Assembly: GCA_950295325.1 (NCBI GenBank)
Contig: OX485806.1
Coordinates: 14,632,001-14,696,000 of the forward strand
Source: Polytrichum commune
Lineage: Eukaryota; Streptophyta; Polytrichopsida; Polytrichales; Polytrichaceae
Direction: 5' to 3'
Length of the DNA stretch: 64,000 nucleotides
The first letter of the stretch is position 1, and each line of letters starts with the position of its first letter. Positions 45,231 to 59,082 of the stretch are shown piece by piece. Both the position numbers and the translations under genes were made by a program. The notes below the pieces were generated by a model. It was not told the origin of the DNA. It saw nothing but the letters and a program-made list of their open reading frames with translations, and did not search any database.

Positions 45231-48200
45231 TGCACCCTTCTTTGTTTCCATGCTTTCCCTCAACACTCGTCAATTACGTTAGGAAGTAGATTAGCTTTTA
45301 TTACTTAAAAGGAATATAGAGTACAAAAAATTGCAATGACTTGGACAATATAAGTAATGGAAGGGTGCAAACAAATGGGCCATTTTTGAAATTTAAGTAA
45401 TTATAGGGAGGCTTTAATTCAGCCCTTGAAGGTAAATAGCCCCAAAACAAAAAAACCCCAACTGCACGTGGTGCACAAAAATGCCTTATAGTGATCTACC
45501 GTGCTTTTACTTATAACTTTTACATGTGAACTCTGCTTGCAATGAAACTTGAAAGACCAATTCACATTGATTCGCAATCACCAACCATAGGAGGCCCTCC
45601 CCAATACGATCCAAAGGGCCAAAATTGAATGTGGAGTTGCAAGTGCCCACACTAGGACCACACATAAGGTAGATATGTGTTATTTGGATACCTTTTTTCT
45701 CTCTCTACACCCACCTCTCATAGGATACGAAACACGCAACAAGTGCGAGATGACACCAAATTTAAGCCGTGTTCCATAGCCATTTGTTTCGTAGGTTTCA
45801 AAGCTCATATGACAATTCCATTCGTCATAAAAGTGAAGATTCTTGTGCTCATTTAAAAGTCGTATCGATCCGTCCCCCCAGTGATGTTGATTATTGAGAA
45901 TAAAATAATTAACATATTTTGAGCATGTAGTCCAATCTCTTCTGAATACATGTCTCAGTGGTGTCCGTTTTTAGATCCACACCTAATCACATATCACTCA
46001 AATACATGTGTCCATATACATTATTGCTATGTTGGATTTAGGGATGTTTGCCTTACTTTAGCTCCGCTGCAAGGAAGTACACAAAGCTCGCCTCACACAC
46101 ATGTGTTGAAATTTGGGCTCGAGGTGGCACTTCGAGTTAAAGTAGGTACATGACTTTCTTGAAGCAAGGTCTCGATCTCTATCTCTCACGGGTGGGGACT
46201 AGAGCTTCGTGGTGTCTAGGTAATCTTGTTGATTGGAACGGTGAAAACGCACCGAGGCATTTCAAAGTACATCAAAAGCTACCTTTTCAAATCGAATCGG
46301 CTCCAAAAATGGCATCAAAGATCATGAATTAGTTTAATGAGGTCCAAATAGAATTCATCAGTCCTCACCCTACGAGGGGATTTTCTTTTTAAAAGAGTCT
46401 CTTCATTCATGATGGACTTACAGTGTTTATTGTATCGAGTGTCACGTACACTATTTGCGAAGGGTTTAATCTGGACGCCCAGGGGTCTCAAAGTGTCACA
46501 TGCACTAACTACCAATATGTTACAATTCATCAACATAAGTAACTTTATTAGGTGGAAAATTTAATTACATTATGACATGTAGCCTAGCACATTGGGATAC
46601 TTGAGATGATAGTCTTGCGTTTTAGTACGCAGGGGGAAGATATTAGCAACCATACTAATGGCAAGTGTCATGTATTTACATTTTAGTATTCAAGAGGAAG
46701 ATATTCTCGACCACACTAATGCCAAGTGTTATTTGAGTCCACTTTTAGTCAACTTGTAGAGCATTGAGTAACATAGGCATAACTTAAAACCTCACAACAT
46801 TATTGAACCTACTTACTCATGCTAAGGTCTCACTTGAATGCCAAGTGTCATGAGGTGACACCAATGATGAAGTTATTGATCATTAGTGTAACCTAACCAT
46901 ACGCCTCATGATGGGGTAAGTGACACTATTACGCATGTGACACTAAATACCAATACAGTGGACTTAGCTGCACACCACAAAGCTCTAGTTGGACGGTGGA
47001 GGTTCCTACAATTTTGCTTGGACTTTGTGGTGTTGAGGTGAACTCTTCTATCATGGATGATTAGGGTATAGTAAAACAAACCCCTCGCATGGTAGGGATG
47101 ATTGGCTTCCAATTGCATTCCACCTATCTAAATTCAAGAGGAGTTAGAATGCCATTTTTTGAAGTAAAATCTCTAGTCAAGGTACATTTTGGTTCGATGC
47201 GTTTTCACACCCCGGATGTATGACTTTACATAAGATACGTGGGTGCTCTTTGGTTCATTTTGTATGCTCCCCGATTACTACCAGTTGAATTCACACAAAA
47301 CTTGTGTTGCATTAGCAAATCTAGAACGAAAGCATTAGCACAAACCAGATTGAAATTGTTACTTTCAGTTCATCCACTTTCAGTTTGCTATATTCTGCAT
47401 CCTAATACCTATGTAATGAAACATTGTCATGGACGATTGAGATTTGGATGAAATCTGAGTATAGTGAGTGAGAATAATTGTAGCATTGGAAAATCCATAA
47501 TCCCCAAAACAATTTACAAGAAATGACAAATAACATTAGGTCGACATTGTGGTGTTGGTGACACTACACGGGCGGCTTACACTTAGTGTTGAGCTAGACA
47601 ACTAGAACGATCAGTGACGCCAAATACAATATTGTTAGTGTCCTACTGCCCTGCCTACACACATGGAAAAAGTGTTTAAGTACTCGCCTGTTTGAAGTCC
47701 GGTGCAGGGTTGAGGGCACATATAAGTTAAGTAGAAGTTATTACAAACTGGTTGTTGTGGGACAACGAGGGCTGTTGAGGGGACACCGCCCCTGTCATAT
47801 GTACGGTCGGGGTACATTTCGAGAGAGAGTTTTATAAGCAAGCGCTAAGTGACACGGTGCGTCACGGGCCAGTGTCCCCCAACCCCAACCCTTGTGTGTT
47901 GTCAGCACGTGAACATCACGAGTCTGAACCCATGTTTGCATCCATGGCTGTGTTCGTTCATGTGCAGGCTAAGGGAATGAGCGAGGGTGTTTGTTTTTTT
48001 AGTTGATTTTTCATTATTGAATTTGCCATATATATATGTCAGCTGAATCATACGCAAGTGAGGTGCCTCTGACTCCCACATGTAGTTCTGCTGTTGAATC
48101 CAATCGGGATTTCAATCACACATCACATTGATTGTAATCTCAAGTTTCGGAATTGGAGTTGCGATGCAAACGTTGCAACAATGTCATTTCCCCTCCCCCT

Positions 48201-50280
48201 TTTTGTTTGAGTGTGATCATTTAGGTGTTTCCCAATGATGTTAATAAGTGAACTTACGATGATGTTTGTATTCGGAACACTATATGATGGTTCAATCTAG
48301 CTACCTCATCGCAACATACAAGCTTGGATTCGTGCCGTCCTGGTTTGTTGGGTTTGTGTCCCACTTGTGCATATGAATCGATATCCCAAATGAGCTTTAA
48401 CCATATGCATGTATTAGCTATATTCATGTACTTCCATGCCCAATGATGACCACCATCACCACCACTGCCAAGTCTTCCAATGTATGTAGATGTTTTGAGC
48501 TTGTCCATTCTTTAACATGTTATGAACTACAAGTTGTGTTATACATTGCTCCAATATAGGTTTCCAATTAATGAGAGTGACCACATAAGGCACGCATGCC
48601 TTATAGTATGTGATCCTCTAGTGGGTATTCCCAACCCCACAAACAATTATGACCGTCGGACCGAACTGGAACTAGGTCGTATCGGGTTTGCAACTGCACA
48701 CCACATTTATCATTTCATGTTCTAAAACCGGAGCTTGTGAGATGCAAAAGTCATAAGAGGTCAAAGAGAGGAGGGGGGGGGGGAGGGAGGAAGGGAAGAC
48801 ACTCTTTTTCTTTATTTGATCTCTTCAACTCAACTCCCGATTGTTTTAAATTGGGATATAAGGAATTCCAAACAAATTTTTAATCCATGAATATGAAAGC
48901 ATTGCTTGAAATGTTGATACATGCACAATACAAAATGAATTATTCGGGGGAAGAAAACTAGAAGCATATGATGAAAACCCATGTTTGTTGAAAAACAAAA
49001 TGGTGAAAATACCACATTGGTTTGTAATTTTCATGATTAGCACGATGTAAATGCTATATAAAAAAAACATTGTGTTCACAAAAGAGATTTGATACACATC
49101 TAAAACTACATGTAATCTTTGGCCTTTCTATATCCTCCACCAACAAGACAACATGTACACAATTCCATAATGTCCGCGAGTCATGCACGAGTCTAGATCC
49201 AGTTGAAATATAATTCTCACCTATCGAACCTAGAACAATGTCTATATCTTGAGCACAAAATCCAATCCAATTGCCCCATGTCGCACGTGCCTGTAAAGGG
49301 ATCATTCTTAACTAGAAGCCTTGCCACATACATCTCAACTCACATAGATGTCAAATTACAACGAGCGACCACCAAAAGGCCCACATATAACCTCAGTCAA
49401 AGCATCACCTTTGTCCACCAAATTCATTCACTCCATGTAGACGTACCTAATTCAACAACCTATCTTAATCAAACACTTATAACCGAGTGGCCAAACGTGG
49501 CCAGAAATGACTCTAAGAACAAACACCTGAAAGACATGTGTTTACAAAACGTTGGACTGCATGCTCAAAATACGATAACCATTGTAGACGAGCACGGATC
49601 GGGAGAACCCATCATACGGTCATTCAACGAACACGGAACCGACCTTCACTTTGAGAATGAATAAGATAACCAATCATCCAATCTCCAAAACTTGTATGGG
49701 AAAGTGGCTATATATCTCGATGTGGATGTGCTAACCATGTTGTACTAGGGTAATCTCGTGTTTTTCTTCTTCATCATATCATAGGGAGAAGTGGGCTAAG
49801 TTAGTGGGTGGGGGGGGGGGGGGGAAGTAACCATTTAATAGCCACCTACCTAGCCCATGGTTTAGGGTGGCAGTCGAAGCCCGTACGCAGGAGTAGATTG
49901 CTTCGGGCAGGCCGGGTCAGTACCGAGGTAAATCTTTCACAGGACAGCGGCAATTTGTGGAGTTAATAACTTTACTGACAGCCTTTGGAGTCGAGTCCGA
50001 AAGGCAAGGGGGAAGGGGCGGGCAGCGCTTTGAAAGCGGGGAAATTAATTTTTTCTTGGGCAGTTTGTGGTGGACGTATATATTGTGTCCTTGGGAAGTT
50101 AAACTGTGCCCTCAAGACCTGCCCGTTTTGAAGGGGGCCGGGGGGTTGACCCTTACTACGACGACTGATCTTCCCAACCAACTCTCATTAAGAAGGTTTC
50201 CCAGTCGGGAAGTGATAATTCATCATGAGCGCCTCAACCGTCGTTATTTGCACCAGAGTTTCAAACATTATTATTACGAG

Positions 50281-50287
50281 TATTATT

Positions 50288-50320
<33 letters not shown>
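50281..50320. repeat. (ATT)n(GTT)n microsatellite
   Basis: Three ATT units followed by ten GTT units. Confidence 0.85.
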
Positions 50321-52364
50321 CTTGCCTGTTTTTTCGGATTTTTGAGTCAAACAAAAGGTACACATCCGAATCCCCAAATCCAACCCCCCCCCCCCCTAAA
50401 GGCCCAAGCTCCAAATCTCCCCAAAATCATCGTAACAAGTTCATTTGACAAAGAAAATTGGGTACTTTTTGATGGTGGATTTGATCGTACGGATGACGTG
50501 TATGTAGAATTGGGATTGTTTGGAAATAAACTCAGTTGTTTGTGTGTCTCAAATCATAACATTGTAATGTAAGCGCGTACATTGGTATGGGCGTGTAGAG
50601 GTGGCTGCTTGGACCAGTAAAGTCTTTCTTTCTTGGCCTTCAAGGGTTAAGGTATGTGGGTAATGTATATTGTGATTGTGACTTTTCTAAACCGGGCACC
50701 TGAATTTGAGTGATATAGAGCAAGGGCTTGTAATTGTGAATGGACATCGATAAAGACACGTGTCATGATGAGGTTGGACTATGCAATCAACACATAGACA
50801 TCGTTATAGGCTTAATAGTTAGAACTCGATCAAGAAGGCCTAAGTATGCAATTGTTTAACAAAACAAGAATCTTCACTTTGATTTCTTGTAACTATTGTA
50901 TCTCATGAACCTCGTACTTTGGAACTTAAAATGACAGACTTCACGATTCACAAATGCTATCCTTGGTATGATCTACTTGCCAACAACAAGGTGTGGAGTT
51001 GGAAGTGTCCACAACAAGGCCCCATATCTTACATCTTTGGTACAAAATCCTTTCATTAAAGAAGAGGGGAAGTTTTAATTTGTCCATTGACCTTGCTTGG
51101 TCAACAAGAAGTACACTAAGGGTGAGTTTCTATGTAGGCTACTCGCCCACTAGATTCTAGATAACAATGAGCTAAAGTGTTCTCATGTAGGTAAGCACTA
51201 GCCGCCAACCAACCACTTAAACACTTCTTAACCTACAAGTGCCGGTCACCAAAGGATTTGGAAACCCATGATCTAACATTCCATCCTTGATAACCTGGAC
51301 GAGGAGGTTAGTAGACAGACCTGGATCTGAGAAGACGAGAGTAGCTACTCTACGAACCCTGCCCCCACCAAATTCCATCTACATTTGGATGAGTTTGTCC
51401 TTACTCTCACTAGAATATGATGGACACACAACCTACATAAGAACCTCACCCTATGCAATCCTATCGATCCGGGTTACCATTTGGAGTGACGTGTTACTAC
51501 AACAAGTTACCGAGCTTGTTAAAATTTTACTCATACAAGACAAACAACTAACATGCACGTCAAGAACACAAAAATGACATACTTGGTAACACTGATATTC
51601 TCGATTTAAGAAAAAAAATTACACGGCATGAATTGGACTATTCAAATAATAAGTGTACTTGTTATATTTTCTTTATATATATATATATACATGTGTGTCT
51701 GTATCGAATTTTCAAGTGCTTTTAGAGATCCTTGACCTTGAAGGGTTATGACTCACAGAATCACGGATAGACTGACAGACAAGAGGCACAGCTTAGCTGT
51801 TTGCTTTTTGACATGGAGTTCGGACTTCTACTAAGTTAGGTTACCTATACATCCTTATGGGAAACTTGGTGGAATTTGCGTGTTGGATATCTAGGAATGT
51901 TCCATGGAATATTCCATTCCTAAACCGGCACAATGGCACACTTTCTTGTATACCTCGGCAACTGTAAGGTAATACAGGCGTTATTCGCTTACTCTTTTTA
52001 TATTTGAGCTTCTATATAAGTGATTGGTGTGTGGTTACGTGAGGATTAAAGAACGAACGCCATAAGGACATGTGTTTAAAAGATGTTGGACTACACTTGC
52101 AAGTTTTGTTAACTACTCCGTACTCGATGATGAAGATAAGTGGAAGGACCTATAGTTTTTATTTGAGGAAATAATATACTTGCACTCTTGATGACCTTAA
52201 CTCAATCGAGGGATGCCCGGTCTTCAATTCACTTTGCGGTGATGCTGCAACGTAGATTTGCTCATGCATCACAAGTTTTGTTATGTAATTAGTAGAGGTT
52301 GGAGACCATGGGAATTGAACGGTATGAATTTCAGGTATCTCAAGGGTGGACGTGTTCTGAGGTT

Positions 52365-52660
52365 TCAAAGAAACTCCAAAATCGAACGATCGTATTAGTT
52401 GAGAGTGTGATTTTGCACCCGAGGGGTTTAAACTAGGATCCGGGTCCAGGGTATGAAAAAAAGAAAAAAAGGTGTTGCTAATGTGGTCTCACTTTGCCAC
52501 CAACACTTGGCGGTCGTCACTCAAGAAAACTATCCTTCTAGTTCGGGAAACAATTTTCAAGCTTGGGTTCAATCTTGAGTTTGAAGGCAAGGTTTCATTA
52601 GGAGGTTGTCGCGACCCCGTATTGTTTCTTGAATCCAAACCCTAATGTGAATTTGTCTTA
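52365..52660. mobile_element. Diverged copy of the GGGTGGATTTACACT MITE
   Basis: It follows the element at 7326-7605 block by block: ACTCCAAAATCG, TTGAGAGTG, AGGGTATGA, TCACTTTGCCACCAA, CACTCAAGAAAA, TTCTTGAATCCAAACCC and TAATGTGAATTTG. The ends are too worn to define. Confidence 0.5.
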
Positions 52661-53158
52661 TGTTTCTTTGAGGCTCACTCATGAAAGTGGGTAACAAATT
52701 TAGTCTACAACTTTGGCTGTTGGATTGGCTTGACAATATCCTTGTGTAGGCGGCAACTCTAAACCACAATAATTGTAGTATGATTATTAATAAAGCTACA
52801 TGATTGGAGTAATAACAAAAGTCATAAGCGGTCAAAGTGAACGTTTTTCTTCTCCTTCGAGCGACCACACATGCATGCATGCATGCCGAATCGCATCACT
52901 ATTGGACCTACATTGAAAAATGTTTATATATTTATAGCACATATTCCAATCTCGTCTATCGGGTACATGTCATCTAGGTGTCTCCTATTAACTACAAACC
53001 CTTAGGACTCGCACACGCAATCCGTAGAGTTGTTGGCACAAATAGGAGAATCTCCCATTAGCACAACACATGAAAAGAGAGGAGTATGCCAATTCTCAAA
53101 GTATCTGACTCACACGTATCATTTACTAAGCTAGAAACTATACTAAACATGATATGCA

Positions 53159-53340
53159 GTGTCACTTACTATTCAGAGTTACACATTCCTATGTCTTTGT
53201 ACTATCAATGTACTTTCTTGCCAAGTATAGATTTTAATGTTCTATAATGTTCAAATAACCAATTTGAGTTTCGTTGGAAAAAAGGAAGATGTACAGTAAA
53301 TCTATTATAGTGTTGTGTAATTTCAAATAGTGAGTGACAC
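53159..53340. mobile_element. GTGTCAC-ended MITE, 182 bp
   Basis: The ends GTGTCACTTACTATTCAG and AAATAGTGAGTGACAC are inverted, and pairing continues into AGTTACACA and TGTGTAATT. GATAT-like words just outside both ends suggest the true termini are a few bases further out. Relatives lie at 54031-54213 and 37135-37873, with diverged copies near 27470-27650 and 15545-15715. Confidence 0.7.
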
Positions 53341-54030
53341 TAAATATCACTTTTTAAAATACCATGTAGTGCCATATCACATCATTGAAGATCTACAATA
53401 ACAAAGTTTGTGGATTGCTTCCTTGTTCAAGAAGAACCATATGGCAAAGGGTGCTAAAACCAACACCAATATCTTGCATAATAAGTACATATTGAGTATG
53501 AGAATATTCACCATGTGAGCATCAACCCCCCCTCCCCTTAAATGATTTTCATTGACAACTCAAATTTCACTTCAAAAATTTGTATTTATTTCAATATTGA
53601 CCCGTGCGGGGGGTTTGCAGTGCACCTAGTCTTTGTTTTCTCTACCAAGGAATAATTATTTTTTGGTTCATACATGTACCACATGTATGCCAAATACCTT
53701 AACTTCTTGGTGTAAGGTGTTGCCACTTTACATGTGTCCCATTTCGAGAACCAACTCTCACTATTGCAAACTAAAACCAACGAGTGTCAATTATAAGCAA
53801 GAGTGATTGGTCAAAGGGCCTCCCCTCTTCATTTGGCTCCCAAAGGGGATCACATTGAGATGGCGTAGTCACACTTATCCCACTATGTAAAATCATTTCG
53901 GGTTCACATATGAGATTGCAACTACAATGCAAGGTGCAACTTTGCTCATTTACGCCAACTTGTGGTTGACATCGTCTCTCTCTCTCTCTAAGAGTGATTG
54001 GAGCATCACTACACCATTTATGGGTGCTTA

Positions 54031-54213
54031 GTGTCACTTGCTATTTCAAGTTATATGTTGAGCTATAACTTTTACTTCAACATGGAAGTTTTTACGAAGT
54101 AAAGCCGTTTATGTTCTATAATGTCCAAACAACTTGCTTGTGATGGTAAGAAAAACGATATTTTCTACCAAAAGAATCTACAACAATGTATGATATCAAA
54201 CAACAAGTGGCAC
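54031..54213. mobile_element. GTGTCAC-ended MITE, 183 bp
   Basis: It is a second short member of the family at 53159, with ends GTGTCACTTGCTATTTCAAG and CAAGTGGCAC and the shared internal word ATGTTCTATAATGT.CAAA.AACTT. It is more diverged at its right end. Confidence 0.6.
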
Positions 54214-54712
54214 TAAATACCATAAGTGGCGACTTAAATATTAAGGAACCCACATAATAGGCATACCATGCTGCAATATGTATGTATCTTGCCAACACCA
54301 CCGACTTGATGTTACCGGAAACAAATCACCAACAAGTAATTCTCCCATCAATAACATCATACTTCTATATCTCTTATGGTTGAGAAGTACGAGTGAATGT
54401 TCACAACACCTACCGAGGGGGGAGGGTAAACCAAGAAAGGGGCAAAGTGGAAACATCATTCACTATTGTACAACATGATGAAATAACTATCTATATCCAA
54501 ATATACCCCTAATTCAAAATCAAACACCCGGGGTCAATCAAGTCAACCCCAATTTTTAGAATGAATCATCCTCCAACCTACATGGATATCAACTTCTTCT
54601 CCTTACTTCCTAACTAGGTGACGTGAAACAAGAAAACCATGCAGTCGTCCCACCAAGGCTTCGAAGACCGGCACACGTCAATTATTTTGCAAATGCTCTC
54701 CCTCCCTCCCTC

Positions 54713-54837
54713 ACAACATTACTCACGTCCATAACAACGTTCCGTGGAACTGTCAATATTCAATCCAAATGTGGAAAATATTCCGCAAAACACTGTCAGT
54801 CCCACAGAACATTATTATGGATCCGAATAATGTTATG
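54713..54837. mobile_element. Foldback MITE, copy of the element at 32883
   Basis: The ends CAACATTACTCACGTCCATAA and TTATGGATCCGAATAATGTT are inverted. It shares AAAATATTCC and GTCCCAC.GAACATT words with the copy at 32883-33050 and lies just before the Harbinger-like MITE at 54864. Confidence 0.6.
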
Positions 54838-54863
54838 CTCTCTCCCTCTCCACACGAACATAA

Positions 54864-55362
54864 GGGCCACTTCACACACGAGTCTGAGAGCCCGTGACCA
54901 TTACGCTTCAAGCACTCTCATTGGTGGAAAAGGCGGAGCCGGTCCAAGTTCGCTTCACACTGCGTTCGAGGGACCAACGGAGTATGTGAATGCAAGATGG
55001 ATGTAAAGTCTACATGGATTCCTACATGGCATCGAATGGATCGTGTTTCATGGTCACTTGGACTATTTTCAAAAACCACCTCTTGGAGGTAAGCTTAACA
55101 CAAAACCAGGAGACCATGGCACTCCGAACGCTCACAACCGTTGATTTATTCTATTTTATCATATGCGATGACCCACATGAATAGAAATCCATTGAAATAG
55201 CATTTGATTGAGAGCCCGGTCACATATGGCTTCACACTACATTTGAAGACCCGTGACCACACTACATGATTTCGGAGGTGTGTTGGGACGGCCTTTGGAC
55301 ACCTTCTTTTGGGCTCTCACAATTTCATGGTCACGGCTCTTGGCTTGTGTGTGAAGTGGCCC
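54864..55362 (-). mobile_element. Harbinger-like MITE, third full copy, 499 bp
   Basis: It is flanked by TAA at 54861-54863 and 55363-55365. The ends are GGGCCACTTCACACACGAG and TTGTGTGTGAAGTGGCCC. It is in the opposite orientation to the copies at 17054 and 26241 and carries the same landmarks (AGAGTG..TTGGTGGAAAA, CTTGGAGGTA, CGGTCACATATGG). It is slightly longer because of small internal insertions. Confidence 0.8.
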
Positions 55363-55739
55363 TAACTTACTATTACGTGAGCTCTCTCTCTCTCTCCCCT
55401 CCCTCCCTCCCTCCACATGGATGTAAGTTAGCTTATTATTATTACACGGATTGAAGTTAGAAAAGAAGGTGGCAGTGGTAGTAGCTTAGAATAAGGCTGT
55501 CACGGTATAGAAAGGGAGGTGGTGAGGTTAGTACAAGAAGCCTTTGGGTCTGATGAGTATGTGTGTTGGTCGGTCCGGCATGGCCCCAAGTCTAAGTAGT
55601 GCCAGCCCACTCTCTGCCACACGCCAACTGCCAAGTCAGTTTCTCGTGCCTAATGCAATGCAAGGCAAGGCAAGGCAATAGAGAGAGAGAGAGAGAGAGA
55701 GATTATCACACACGAGGATAGTACCTTGCGTCCATCCAA

Positions 55740-56620
55740 CATAAAGACGTGGAGTCATATGGGTTTGTGGTTGATTCATTTCCAATGATTTGGACTACAC
55801 GAATTGGACGTTTTTGGTGTCTATTCTGGTGTTGACTACACTATCAGTTGTAACCGCGTGGGTGCATGCTGTTTCAAGGTTTTTATGTTGGATGAATGAA
55901 AGGTACGTGTGTATGCAGTAATTTCTCTCTCTCTCTCTCTTCCCCCCCTCCTCTTCGAATGCAATGGCCATGTCGATGTTGTCTAGTTGTGATTGCAATG
56001 GATGCAGAGCGGGGATTATCACGTATGAGTGTACCTTGCATCTATCCACCATAAGAATTTGATTCTTTTTAGATTTGTGGCTGGTTCATTTCAAATGACT
56101 TGGACCAGATTGCTTTGGTGTCTTTAGAGCTAATTTGGGTGCCACGTCAACTACAAAGAGTAAACATTCGGGTGCATACTATTGCAAGATTTTTATGTTG
56201 GGTGAATGTGAGGTGAGCTTTTATGTGATGGTGTCTTTCTTCGAATGTAGTGGCCATGCCAATGCCAACTTTTAGGTAGTATACTAGAGGTTACGCTTTT
56301 GATAATTTCTTTCTCTAGGGCAAGAGGGAATATAAAAAGGTGACCTCCAATATGTTTGTGGCTGATTTGTCTAAAATGACTTGGACTAGATAGGCTTTGG
56401 GGTCTTCAAAGGTATTTGGGTGTCAACTAAAGTATACAAATTAACCTCCGGGATGCATGTTATTTCAAGATTTTTATGTTGGATGAATAAGAAGTATGTT
56501 TGTATGCAATATTTCTCCATCTCCAAATGCATTCGCCATGCCAATGCCATCTCATTGAGAGATGTGGTGGATGTTATGCTTGTAACCCTTTCTCTCCCTA
56601 TGGTGAGAGGGAATGATCAC
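55740..56620. repeat. Diverged tandem repeat, about 290 bp x 3
   Basis: Units begin near 55757, 56070 and 56350 with TTTGTGG(T/C)TGATT, then AATGACTTGGAC, a CTTTGGTGTCTT-like word, GGGTGCAT, CAAGATTTTTATGTTGGATGA and CAATGCCATGCCAATG-like words. CT and GA runs flank the first unit (55679-55702 and 55924-55941). Related single units occur at about 35690-35960, 43960-44040 and 44600-44660. Confidence 0.6.
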
Positions 56621-58004
56621 ATACGTGCATACCTCTCATTTAACCAATGTACAAAAGCCTTGAAATAGTATGAAGTCCGCATGCTACTTTCTTTTGGTTG
56701 ATTTGACATTGGGATTAGCCTCAAAAACCCCCAAATTAGCTTGATCAAAATGATTTGAAATGAATTGGCCACAAACCTATAGGGCAGTCAAGTTTTTATG
56801 TTGGATGGTTGAAAAATATGTTGGGATGTGATAATTTCCTCTCGGCCTCTCCTATGGGTGCATTTCATTGAGGGCCTTTCATCTCACTTCTTACCACACT
56901 TGTTTTGATTAGTCACTCACTACACTATTTTGTCTAATTAGTGTGGGGCGCACTAATTCCTAGTTACCCACACTATTTTTTAAACATAATTTGAAGTGGC
57001 CCACTTTAATGTCTAGTGTGAAAAATTAATGTGGGATTCTTGCGTTTGCATATTTGGTTGAAAATTCAAGGCAAGGCATAAATTATTAGGCACTAAGATT
57101 CAAATTCAAATTTGCTAGTGACATAAGAAATTTTCTAACGATGCATGACGATTGCCCATGACTCATATGCTTGTGGTCACTAGTGGTAAGGCCAAGTGAT
57201 CTCTACAATATCAAGTGATCCATTAGAAGCTCAAACGACACATCAAAATACTATTCTCCGGATCACATGAAACTTTCATAAATCTATTATTGGAACCGAA
57301 GGGATGTAAATTTCAAGTGGGATGCCACCTCAACCACATCACGGGGCGATGAGGTGGACATAAGTAAGCATTTCCGATTGTGCTCTCAAAAAGAAAGAAG
57401 ATTTTATACTTGGTGCTCAAAACAAGTCCCAAGTTAAAAGTTCTATCCACTAACACCTACAACTATGATCCCTGGAGGTACTAGCTTCCTACATATCTTC
57501 CTATAAATTGGTTCCTATGAATAAGGTTGATGTGTCTTAAATAATTACTTTTTCCAACTAGCCCACTTCTCCTAGGATATGTAACACATGTTTTCCATAG
57601 AGTGCTCTCGGATTCACCTTTATGTTTCGAAATGTAGGTTCCACGTGGGATACAAGAGGTTGTAGTGAATTTCAACATGACACAAGGCAACATTCGAGGG
57701 AGAAATAATCAGTTTGTGTTAGAATAGAGAGCCCCCTACGGTAGTATGAGGTAGTAAGCAAATCTAAGTCAAAGCTAGAGCCACTTCCCTCATAATTCTT
57801 GGAGCTCAATATCTTATTCAATATCAAAGTGAACATTCTTGTGTTCATCAAATGGTCATATAAGTTTCTCCCCCTCCCCAATTTATATTGGCTATTGAAC
57901 TTGAATTGGTTATCAAATTTTGAGCAGACCGACTAGGTGTTTTGTTTTGAAAGTCATGTCTTTTTGGTATTTGTTCCTAGAGTCACACCGAACCAATGTC
58001 TAGG

Positions 58005-58195
58005 GAGACAGTTAGTTACAGATGAACCGGTTGAGTTTGAGAAATAACCGGTTGAAGTTTGAGATTTTAGGAGAATCTATAGAAGACTATACCTCAAATG
58101 AATAAAGCAAGACCGATAGATGTCAACATGTAACCGGTTGGATTTAGAATCACTCAGTTCTTGACCGACTATGCCCAAAAACTTCCCGGGCACTG
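58005..58195 (-). repeat. R-family repeat copy h
   Basis: It carries GACAGTTAGTTACAGATGAA, TTGAGTTTGAGAAATAACCGG, CAACATGTAACCGGTTGGAT and GACTATGCCCAAAAACTTCC in the standard order. Confidence 0.6.
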
Positions 58196-59082
58196 CACCT
58201 AATCACATACCACTCAAATATAGGTGTCTGATTGGAAAAAAATAACCGAATGAATGAGACACGTCCACCAAGTTAGCTCTATTGTGGAGTATGGGTTCTA
58301 CTTTGGATGAAAGAGAGAACACTTTCCCGTGTCTCAAACGTTGCGCGTAAATACGATGCATGACGATTGTCCAGATTTATTTTACACCTCAAGAAACCTC
58401 AAATGAACCGCCCGTTCTCTGTAATTCAGCTCACCATGGCTTTCTATGTAGTTTAGAATCAAGATACTTACATACAACTAGGTCTGATATATATGTTGAA
58501 TCGAGTTCCATTAAACCTGCCGATTACATGCATATATATATACTTCACCGACCCCTCGAAGTAGAGAGGGACTGGACTGGGATGAAGAGCCAGTCATAAA
58601 CCTAACCTTCAATATCATGACTCGTAGCATTAATTGCTGACAAGCTGGTTGATTAGCATGAAAACCATTTTCTAAACCATGTTCACAAATCATTAGCATT
58701 GATCACCAGTGTAATTAATTGCTTGGGTGTTGGGCAGTCATTCGTCTAATTCCGTAAAGTCAGCAATCATTCTCTGATGAGCTAATTATTAAGTTAAGTA
58801 ACTGGAGGTGGGCTCGGCTCGGGACTTGTAATTAATCAGTTAACCCTTATTATGTTTCTGTGTAGCCGCAATTCCTTCTGAATCGAACAACGATTAAGTT
58901 ATCGCAGGCCACTCCTGTAATGTAATCTAACAACATTATCTGTGTTGGATTGAAGCCAATTGCTGATTGGGAGTCAGGCGTCCTTTATTACAGTTATGCA
59001 AACAACAAGCAGGCCTTTCACTTTACTCTGTTGCTTATCTTATTAACCGGAGCGGGCACCCTCTGTTTGAGAGCGAGGTGTC

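Larger units (their letters stand above)
45231..53150. other. Long gene-free stretch
   Basis: It contains dispersed repeat fragments: 45640-45960, 48545-48600, 49225-49390, about 50860-51060, and 52365-52660 (a relative of the MITE at 7326). Simple repeats include G runs near 48772-48782 and 49808-49824 and a GTT run at 50291-50320. The 163-codon frame at 49957-50448 is carried largely by the GTT run and nearby low-complexity sequence and has no known domain. Confidence 0.45.

Noticed and set aside
49957-50448. 163-codon frame with a poly-Cys stretch
   Set aside because: The length comes from a GTT microsatellite read as Cys and nearby low-complexity DNA. No domain is recognisable.
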